From Antennarius striatus (Eukaryota; Chordata; Actinopteri; Lophiiformes; Antennariidae): a stretch of 64,000 nucleotides of DNA. Of this stretch, positions 55,740 through 64,000 are shown piece by piece. The DNA lies in NCBI RefSeq assembly GCF_040054535.1, contig NC_090796.1:5941001-6005000 (forward strand), in the 5' to 3' direction. Under the pieces are notes generated by a model. That model searched no databases, was not told where the DNA came from, and saw only the letters and a program-made list of their open reading frames with translations. The position numbers and the translations under genes are program-made. Numbering within the stretch: position 1 is the stretch's first letter; every line of letters starts with the position of its first letter.

Positions 55740-58509
55740 CTGGAAAACCCGAAAAGAGACACAAACAAAAGATTGTATGCTATCGCATGTGACTCAGGCC
55801 ATCATGTTGTTATGGTTAAATTCTGGCTTAACATCTACCATCCGCTCACAAGACAGCCAGTCATGCATGATAAAGACACTGAGAACTAACGAGCCGTTCC
55901 ATTAAACGCTGCGGTTTGATTAGAAAGCAAGAGGAGGTTTTGAAAGTGACATGCCTTTCCCTGTTCGCTGGGATGGCGAGGGGGAAGTAATCGTCATGTG
56001 TCTGCACTTTGGTTGCTCAAAGCAGGTGTCCTAACCAATTCCCTCAACACTTCCCTTTATCAACACAACACCAACGGTTCCACACGCTCACTGCAAAAAC
56101 ACAATCTGACAGGAAACTGTTTTAGGAGACTGTTTGACAGTGATGTAGTTGACATTAAAATTCAAAGTAACATAACTAGATCACAATAATCTCTACACAA
56201 TAAATTCTACTGTAACCTCAAAAAAAAAAAAGCAATCCTGCTTCCAGTGTTTCTATTTCATGGGGGAATAAAACACCAGGAGTGGTTAAGTTTACACGCT
56301 CTTAATTTGCTGCTTGCAGCGATGAGCTATGACTTCACACTACTCAGGTTTTTTTCTCCCAGTCTTCTTGCTGATCAGTTCACTCAGAGCATGTGGGGAT
56401 TTCCACACTGCCCTTAAGGTCAGCTCATAAAAGCTGTCTGGCCACTCCAGTGGGTCACTTTGAGGTGACACCCCTCCATGAGCTCTACATTGATCTGTCT
56501 GTGCATTTCAAATCACTGTCATGTTGATCAAATGACTACAGTTCAAACCAAGGCCTTTGAGCCGCAATAAATTTCTCCACCCTGACCAGAGCACACAGGG
56601 CAGAAACAAACAAGTATATAGAAGAAAAACCTCTTGATATTACTATTAAGATCTAACAGAGACAACATGCCACTTTGACATCATTATATAAGTCAATTTT
56701 AACTCCCTTTTGGAGAGAGGATGTGCTCTCTTTTATATTTATATAAAAATTGTACTGAATGTGCTCAGATGTCGTTTCTTTATAGCCAAGATTTGTAAGA
56801 ACAACCAAGGAAAATAAGGAAGGCTTTATTACGTCAACCTTGCAGTTTCATTTTGAGAAACAGACTAATCCAGACAAAGTAATCCTGCAGCTGAATGACC
56901 TCTTCTTGATCTTTGACATTTCTTTCCTCTACACCCCCCCCGCCCCCCAAGATCATCTCTGTCATAGTGGAATGTTGCAGTACCTTTAAGGTAATTTAGT
57001 GTTTTAAAAGTATTTGAATTGTACAATTTTTTTCAGTCCATTTTTACTGAAAATTATTTATTATGAATTCAAGTTACATTTAATTCTTTTTTTGAAGATT
57101 TTGGATTCAAATATTGATTTCCTTTAAATATATATCCCTGATGACAAAATATTTATATGTACTGAAGTTAATGAAATTTTCATTTTTAGTTTAGTCACAT
57201 TTTACTTCCAACTTTTTTGTAAGTGAAAATAGTTGATGAATTTGTCTACATGGACTCAAATATGCCAAACCTAAAAAGGTGCAGAACTTGTACAGCAAAT
57301 GTTTACATAACCCGTGGATGTAAACAGGAAGATTGATTTGTGCTCCCTCAGCAACATTTTCAAAGACATGCTTCCCTCCCAAGAGGCTAATATTCAGCCA
57401 GACAGCAGGTGAACATACAAACACAAGAAGAAACTCAAGTTACAAAATCTCTCCTTCCTTTTCAGGCCAGCTAAAAAACAAAACCTATTTTTTACAAGTT
57501 TATTTCATTATAATAAATATATTAGTGTATTGTGACACGTGAATCCCTCCAGGAAGTGGTTATCCACATTGGGTAAATACAGCAACGGTGTAATTAAATA
57601 GTCTGTATCTTGCTGACAATAAACTACATTTCCCAGAATAGGTGGGAAGTGAAGGTTTCAGCAAACTGTGGTTGTTCAATGTCCCCGCCGCCGGTGGACT
57701 GAGACCGCCATCGTTTCGTAAAGTCACGGTGATTCAGCAATAAACAGTTTGCTCAGCTCTGTGACTCCAGTCCGTCCAAACCGCAGAGAAAACAGTGCTA
57801 ACCGTATATTTTGTACAGTCGCCCGAACAGCACAGGGTTTAAATATCTTTACTGTCCTATAAATACTATTTTAAAGGACACACAGCTTCAGGAATAACGA
57901 CAGTGGACCGCAACAAGTGAACGCAGCACTGCCATGACAAGCGCAGGCTATGACGAGTTAACAAGGTTTATAACGTTCAATACAGATCTATTCTCTAATT
58001 CTCCATGGTTAAATAACAAACATAGAACGCATACGACACGCTGGTTATCCCTCTATCTTAAAATGCATCAAGAAAATATCCTAATAGGGTGAAAATGTAG
58101 CCAGTTTGTGGTAAGTCTGCTGGTATAGTAAACAGCCATAACGAATGCCCTCGACATCCATTTTATTACGACTCCAAATCATCATATTCAACCAAACACT
58201 TAAAAAAAGGAAGTAATGTCTTCCATTGGTTGTCCAACATTTCGGATTGGAACAGTGAAAATATTAAAAGCTGGTCAAATTAGCCACCTCGTCTTAACAT
58301 GCTAACAGAGCAGTAATGTTAATGTTAGCATATAGCATCAGCGGTTTGTGACTAGCTAAAGGGGATTAAAGCAAACAGCTGCCTTGTCCTTGGTTGGTTG
58401 GCCAGTCCCCGGTGGATACACCTAGTCTCGAGTTCGGCCGTTTTATGAACCGTCTAAACATTCAAAATAAATATTTTAGCGTTTCTTATTTTAGAAAAAT
58501 ATATATTAC
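55740..58509 (-). other. maff: maff intron 1, no other gene seen
   Basis: AT-rich intron between the leader exon ending at 58510 and the exon starting at 55739. The only non-random-looking stretch is the CpG-rich segment at about 57620-57800, listed separately. Confidence 0.5.
57623..57739. promoter_or_regulatory. ZNF143-type motif plus ARE-like site in maff intron 1
   Basis: ACTACATTTCCCAGAA (57623-57638) matches the ZNF143/THAP11 element closely. GTGATTCAGCA (57729-57739) fits the antioxidant response element RTGAYNNNGCR. CpG-rich sequence (CCCCGCCGCCGG) lies between them. This could be an alternative maff promoter. Confidence 0.4.
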
Positions 58510-58680
58510 CTGCTGGGTCGAAGCGACTCTGGCGACAAAATGTCAGTCCGCCTTTTCCCGGAATTACTCTGCTGCTCTCTGAGGTTGGATTCTTTCATTC
58601 ATAAAAAACACAAGCGATGATGACGTCAAGGCTAAAGAATGAGGGCGGAACTACCCCGCCCCCGCGGCGTACTCCGAGAG
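58510..58680 (-). promoter_or_regulatory. maff: maff non-coding exon 1 and core promoter with a CRE
   Basis: The leader exon ends with donor CCCAGCAG|GTAATA (58510). Just upstream, on either strand, is a perfect palindromic CRE, TGACGTCA (58621-58628), then a GC box (CCGCCCCCG) near 58658. CREs bind CREB/ATF factors. An inducible early-response promoter is plausible for maff. Confidence 0.55.
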
Positions 58681-58689
58681 GATGTAAAC

Positions 58690-59518
58690 AAGGAATCCCA
58701 GCATCCCAGAACTTTTCCATGACCAGCTCCTCTTTAGCTATTTCCAGCTACATCTTCTCTGGAAAAAAAGATACAATCATAGGAAGTGGTTTAAGAGTCC
58801 CGTTTTACCTAAGGCTGTTTAAATGTGACATTTGATTTAAAATTTAAAATATAACTAAATCCAAAAATTAAACCCAGATACTGAAACTAAAACCCTCCAC
58901 ATTCAAGACAAAGTTCAAGTTTCTATTAGGAATGTTCTCTGCAAGCATATGGAATACTACACCATTTGCATCCATACAGGGATGTTCCTGACATGAAACC
59001 GTTGGTGTTTTTTAATTTAGATTTTTAAAAAGTAAATTGCTTTTGTGTAAATAGAAAAGTAGTTTACTTTTCCATAACTTTGTATAGCTGTCAGAAAAAA
59101 TATGAATTGAGCATACCCAGAGAAACCAATTTGAACTATGCTCTGTCAGCTGTGACAAAATGCAATTCATTGATTTGTGCTACGTGTCTGGTTTAGAGGT
59201 GACCTCACAATGACGCAGAGCAAAATAATTTTTTTGTGATGTTTTTCTGAAATTTCCATGAAAATAGTGTCATTTCACACGCACAAAAAAATATTTCAAA
59301 ATAGCCAAAACTTAATTTACATGTGTAATGTCTTGTTGGACCTGTTGTGCTATTGCACTATTATTCCAACATTTTATAAAGATACTATAACTATATTGGT
59401 GTGCGGAAAAAGATTCTTAAACACTTTTTTGAATATACTGGTAATGTTCATAAGGTGAAAGTGGTACAAAATAACCATACAGTATTTAGTACGTGACTGT
59501 GACTGCAGTTAGACATAG
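58690..59518. other. Intergenic between maff and tomm22
   Basis: AT-rich, no exon seen. Confidence 0.45.
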
Positions 59519-59579
59519 TCCACAGGGGGCGCTGTGTATTTTGTGAACCACAAATTGACCCCTCCAAAGCTCTTTTTCA

Positions 59580-59799
59580 AAGCTCTTGTTCTGGTTCCGG
59601 TTTACGCTTCTGACTTCCTACCGTTTTCCTCCCTTGACCTCAGGCCGTCGTGACGCCGCCGCATGCTTCCCGGTACTATCTTTAAAGAAACTGAGTCGGT
59701 GAAATACTCAGACGGACATTAGGTTCATTGTGCTTACGGGGCTTTCTGGCTAATTCCCCGCCGCGCAGCCTGCTAATCCCGGCAAGCTAACAGGCTATC
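59580..59799 (+). promoter_or_regulatory. tomm22: tomm22 promoter and 5' UTR
   Basis: CpG-rich, TATA-less stretch with ETS-like cores (GGTTCCGGTT near 59594, TTCCCGGTA near 59667), as is usual for housekeeping mitochondrial genes. The leader is short and unspliced. Confidence 0.5.
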
Positions 59800-60833
59800 A
59801 TGGCTGAAATCGAGGAGCTTTCCCCGTCTGCGGGCCCGGTCTCTACACGGCCCCCCGAGGACGAGATTGACGACGATGACGATGACGATGAAGATGTAAG
59901 TGACTGGACAACATGAGAAATGCGGTTGATAACATAAAATCTAACCGGAATAGCAGTCTTGTTCCTCAGGTTGACTGAGAATGGGTAGCTAATAATACTG
60001 TACCGATGCTAACTCAGCGGTCAGTGGGTCAATGCAGTGACAGTAAAATACAGCTATCATTTTTAATAGGAGAGAAAATCTGTTGGCAAAAGTCATCCTA
60101 AAATAGTTTTTTGTATGTTTGATTTTAAATGGCTTGATGACTTTCCCATTTTTTATTGTACCAGTATTTATTCTCTTACTTGTTTTTCTCAAGTTGGATG
60201 AGACGCTAACGGAGAGACTGTGGGGCCTAACAGAGATGTTTCCTGACAAAGTTCGCACCTTTGCTGATATGTCTGCACAGTGTTCTGTCTCACTGGCCAA
60301 GATGTTTTACAGGTAGATCTCTAAGTGATTTCCTTCCTCCTCATTGCACAAATGTTAGCCAAGCAATCACAATAGATTAAAAGACAAAACCCTTAAGTAC
60401 TACAGGCAGTAGTTGTTGGGCCTGTCTACTTCCTGGATAAAGAACCAAATCTTCCCAAGGGATTAGGCATTATAAATCATTGGAATACATTTCCTTGGTT
60501 ATTTTTTGGACAAGCATACTTAAAATTTAAAAGCAGAAACTAATCAGGTTCTTTATGTGTTTCAGTTTTTCACGTTCGGCATTGTGGGTGGGTACAACAT
60601 CCTTCATGATCCTGGTAATGCCTGTTGTGTTTGAGACGGAGAGATTACAGCTGGAGCAGCAGCAGCTACAACAGCAGAGACAGGTGGGTATTCACATGAA
60701 TTGAAGACAATCCAGTGGAACAGAGGTCCATGTGCTTAATCAAGCCATTCTCCTCTAGATTCTGTTGGGGCCAAACACGGGTATGTCCGGTGGGATGCCA
60801 GGCATGACGCCTCCTGCACCAAGCAAAATCTGA
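59800..60833 (+). CDS. tomm22: TOM22, mitochondrial import receptor subunit, 4 exons
   Basis: Central receptor and organiser of the TOM complex in the mitochondrial outer membrane. Exons: 59800-59895, 60194-60312, 60566-60683, 60759-60833; 408 nt, 135 aa (human 142). The N-terminal cytosolic part has an acidic run (EDEIDDDDDDDED, about 20-32) that binds presequences. The conserved LDETLTERLWGLTEMFP follows, then a single tail-anchored transmembrane span (ALWVGTTSFMILVMPVVF, about 76-93), a Gln-rich linker and a short intermembrane-space tail (LLGPNTGMSGGMPG). All junctions are GT-AG and the frame is intact. Confidence 0.95.
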
Positions 60834-61460
60834 GACAAAGCCAAGACAACGTGAAGCTGAGATGGGCTCCAACAATAATAGCTTGATTGCTCACAAGGAG
60901 CTAGAGAGAGACCACGAAGGACAAAGAACCGCAGTTAAATAAAGATTCTAAAGCTGTATGTCAACAACACAAGATGACATTCACTCCAATGTATTGGATT
61001 GTAGAAAAGAGATCTCAATTCCTTCTAATGGTTTTATGTCACTGTTTCTCTTTACCACAACATCATGCAAAGACTTATTTCAAGAAGAACTTCTATTTTC
61101 TTTAATTTTTTTTTTATTTTTTTTATTTTAAGTAGGTAATTGTACCAATATTATATTGTGTTCTTTACAGGATAACATGTACATGTGGAATAATGTTCAC
61201 TTATCTGACATACAGACTGGAAGCACACTGTAGACAATATTCTCTGATCTGGTCTACAGAGTAGTTTCTGTTATCTGTCTCTCTTCACCATTGTGCTATG
61301 AATGTTTGTTATAGTGCAATGTCTCTCACAACATACAGGACACAGTTACTATTTTTATTATATGTTATTGAATTTAAAATGGTGTATAATCACACCAGGT
61401 TCCATACTGTTCCATCCAGAATTCTTTGTCCATTGAAATTAAAAAGTTATTGTATTTAAG
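60834..61460 (+). other. tomm22: tomm22 3' UTR
   Basis: AATAAA at 60938-60943, about 105 bp after the stop, and ATTAAA at 61438-61443 suggest a short and a long form. Confidence 0.5.
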
Positions 61461-62310
61461 ATGGCAAATTTATAAAGTTTTTGGATAAATGCATAATAGA
61501 ATTTTTGATTCTAAATGTCTCAAACTTCTATGACATGTTCTTTCTGAAGAATGTTCTTTTCTCTGTCATCCATGTTCACCCTCTCTTACCTCTGTTAAAT
61601 AGAAACCTCTGTGTCTGCTTAGTTTTCATCATGTGCTGTGATTAAAACCCAAAGTCTAATGGAAATCCAAGTGTTGAGTTTGACAGTATTGGAATGCATT
61701 TTTACAGCCTGTTGATTTTGGGATTTATGGTTAAAATATATCAAGAGATTATACATTTAAAAATCTTAAAGATTATTAAAATTAAGTTTTTATTTCAACA
61801 ATTACCAATATGCAGCATGCACAAAAACACTTATTTTTATTAAAATAGATATAACGCCTCATGCACATTTTTCCACAAATATTTTGATTTGTTGCTGGAA
61901 TAACAGGCGTAACTAGTTAATTATGTTTTCCTGAAAGATTTATGAGTCTTAAACATTGTTCAGTAGCATTATCTGTTTCACATACAGTACTACCCAGTGT
62001 ACAGATACGTAAAGGGACACCAAAGGTCAAGATCAAACCAGGGAAAGGTACTTGACCGGCATTGCCGCTAATTTCATGAGCAGGTTCAATTAGCTCAGAA
62101 ATGTGTTTACCTAAAAAGTGGCTGTCTAAGGTTGAACAAACACTGTTAATAACCATATAGTAATTCATGTTTCTTAACGTTTTGAAGTGCCATATGACTG
62201 CTTGGAAGGTCAGTCAGGGTTATATAATCATGAGTCCATTATTATTCGGGTCAAAATTTATCGTCACTCCTAAAAATGATAAATTCCGACGGCATTTAAA
62301 CGACACATCA
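61461..62310. other. Intergenic between tomm22 and dmc1
   Basis: AT-rich, no exon or identifiable repeat. Confidence 0.45.
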
Positions 62311-62602
62311 GCATTTGGCGCGCGCCAGAGTTGCGGAGCGCGTAGATTTGTGAAGTATGGCTGTGTAACAGTACGCTGAGTCTCTCTTTCTTCTTTTGCG
62401 ATACTGATAGTCTCCTTTCATAGTTATAGTTCGCAGTTTAACGTAATTCGAAGAGGAAACGTTTTATTGTCGATACATTCGTTTTATGCGTGTAGTTAAT
62501 TGTAGTTGAGCGTGGCTAGCTAAACGTCATCGCCATAGAAGGTTAGCTAACTGGTTCGTCTTGGCTAAAGACTCTTTAGCTGACTGACAGCACATTAAAA
62601 AC
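62311..62602 (+). promoter_or_regulatory. dmc1: dmc1 promoter and 5' UTR
   Basis: A CpG-rich patch at 62314-62345 holds a perfect E2F-type site, TTTGGCGC (62314-62321). The leader to the ATG is unspliced as far as can be seen and has no upstream ATG in the last 30 bp. Confidence 0.45.
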
Positions 62603-63889
62603 ATGAAGGCTCAAGAGGATCAAGTTGTTGAAGATGATTCCGGCTTTCACGATGAAGAGGTGGGATGTAATAGTTAATCCTTTATAACTCTATTTTGTGA
62701 GTATGTGTTCTGCGCACTGGATTTATATGAAGAGAAATTTCCTCACAGCTACAAATGCATAATTATAACAATAGGTTTGTATTGAAACAAGTAAATGTAA
62801 GCATAATCTTACTTTTACTCATTTCATAATAAATTAACAAATTGTTGTTAGGCACAAAGTAGTGATGACATAGTTGTATTCAATCATGTTTCTATGCTTA
62901 GAATTGCTTTGGACATTATGCTGTGAATACACTCGGAGTGAAAAAAGTATTTGTGTCTTAAGTTTGCTGTTTATCGACTATCATGTGGAATTTGTTTTTC
63001 CCTGATCCAAACAGGAGTCGTTCTTCCAAGACATTGACCTTCTACAGAAACATGGGATTGTGAGTATAGCACAGTTCACATGTACTATCACTTGATGGTG
63101 GGATCGTCTTGTATCCTCAGAATGATGAGAACCACTTGAAAATATTTAGTCTGAAGTTTGGTTGATATTTAAATTAACTTTATCCCATCAGACCGGAAAT
63201 CGGTTATCTATGTGAGCGTCTCTCTGTCTCGACCTGCAATCACAGAATATGGCAGACATAAAAAAAATGAAATTGGTGGGGATCTGCACTGTGAAAGGAA
63301 TCCAGATGACAACTCGCAAGGCCTTGTGCAACATCAAGGGCCTTTCAGAGGCAAAAGTGGAAAAAATCAAGGAGGCTGCCGGGAAAATACTGGTAAAAAG
63401 AGATGTTTTACAGTGAATTGAATGTAGAACTTAACTCTTAATGGGCTTAAGAATGAATTACTTGAGAAACCAAATAAGCAAAAATGAGTCACATAAATTG
63501 AATGTACTTGACAATTTTCTACATTCCAGAATGTTGGTTTCCAGACTGCTTTTGAGTACAGCACAAAGAGGAAGCAGGTGTTCCACATCACCACTGGCAG
63601 CCAAGAGTTTGAGTTAAGATTTACCCAATATATCAGTTTTATGTACACTATAGGATGTATTTGCATATACGATATGCTTCACCTTGAATATATGGTGTAT
63701 GTATAATTGTGAGAATTTATTTTTAATATTATGATATAGTTTATATGTACATATATGTATACTGTAGTAATACGGGGTCTATTACAGTAACTTTATATAA
63801 CTTATATACACTGACGGATATATTTTGTCTCTGCAGTAAACTTTTGGGAGGAGGTGTGGAGAGTATGGCTATCACTGAGGCCTTTGGAG
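62603..63889 (+). CDS. dmc1: DMC1 meiotic recombinase, 5' part (5 exons; runs off the window)
   Basis: RecA/RAD51-family recombinase specific to meiosis; it forms filaments on single-stranded DNA and drives strand exchange between homologues. Exons seen: 62603-62659, 63015-63059, 63246-63392, 63530-63612, 63837-63889, 385 nt or 128 codons. The protein starts MKAQEDQVVEDDSGF. The N-terminal helix-hairpin-helix DNA-binding region is present (KALCNIKGLSEAKVEKIKEA, about 61-80), followed by the linker and the start of the ATPase core (HITTGSQEFDKLLGGGVES). DMC1 rather than RAD51 is clear from ESFFQDIDLLQKHGI and GICTVKGIQMTTRK. The Walker A motif should be in the next exon, outside the window. 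Confidence 0.95.
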
Positions 63890-64000
63890 GTTAGATTTAT
63901 GTTTAGAGATAAATAAACTGTGTTTGATTAAATTATTTGAATCTCACACATTTGAAGCACTGCTTCAAAACTTATTTCACTCATTATTGCCTTTTAAAGA

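Overview
The window is vertebrate nuclear DNA, almost certainly from a ray-finned (teleost) fish. Evidence: intron-rich genes with GT-AG junctions, compact introns, very long (CA)n/(GT)n microsatellites, a tRNA-derived SINE of the type common in fish, small palindromic DNA transposons, and a gene order that matches a human chromosome 22q13.1 block. No prokaryotic, organellar or viral features were seen. Layout, left to right. 1-7.8 kb is gene-poor and rich in microsatellites; it holds one possible coding exon of an unidentified gene (1071-1242, minus). 7970-10161 (minus) is a complete 7-exon endonuclease IV-type AP endonuclease with all nine zinc ligands. It is head to head with tnrc6b (plus), whose non-coding first exon ends at 10639 and whose reconstructed 21-exon reading frame runs 12263-29217 (2121 codons). 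Its introns carry several DNA transposons. Its 3' UTR ends near 31025. csnk1e (plus, CDS 33709-39237, 420 aa), tmem184b (plus, CDS 44016-49483, 417 or 426 aa) and maff (minus, CDS 54450-55690, 158 aa) follow in the same relative order and orientation as in human. Then come tomm22 (plus, 59800-60833, 135 aa) and the first five exons of dmc1 (plus, from 62603, leaving the window after 63889). I rebuilt the exons by hand from splice junctions. For each complete gene the joined exons give an uninterrupted frame with total length divisible by three. The genes do not form one pathway. They cover DNA repair (EndoIV), microRNA silencing (tnrc6b), clock/Wnt kinase signalling (csnk1e), a seven-pass membrane protein (tmem184b), a small Maf transcription factor (maff), mitochondrial import (tomm22) and meiotic recombination (dmc1). 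The most unusual structure is an inverted duplication of about 760 bp. A segment of the tnrc6b 3' UTR (29795-30554) recurs at very high identity and in opposite orientation in the first intron of tmem184b (42575-43342), bracketing csnk1e. The tmem184b pre-mRNA should therefore contain a long perfect-to-near-perfect antisense of the tnrc6b 3' UTR. Other notable points: an intact EndoIV in a vertebrate, a (GT)60/(CA)48 inverted pair able to form a giant hairpin, a TA-flanked palindromic MITE family with three copies, a strong G-quadruplex motif inside tnrc6b coding sequence, and NRF2-type, ZNF143-type and CRE sites around maff.
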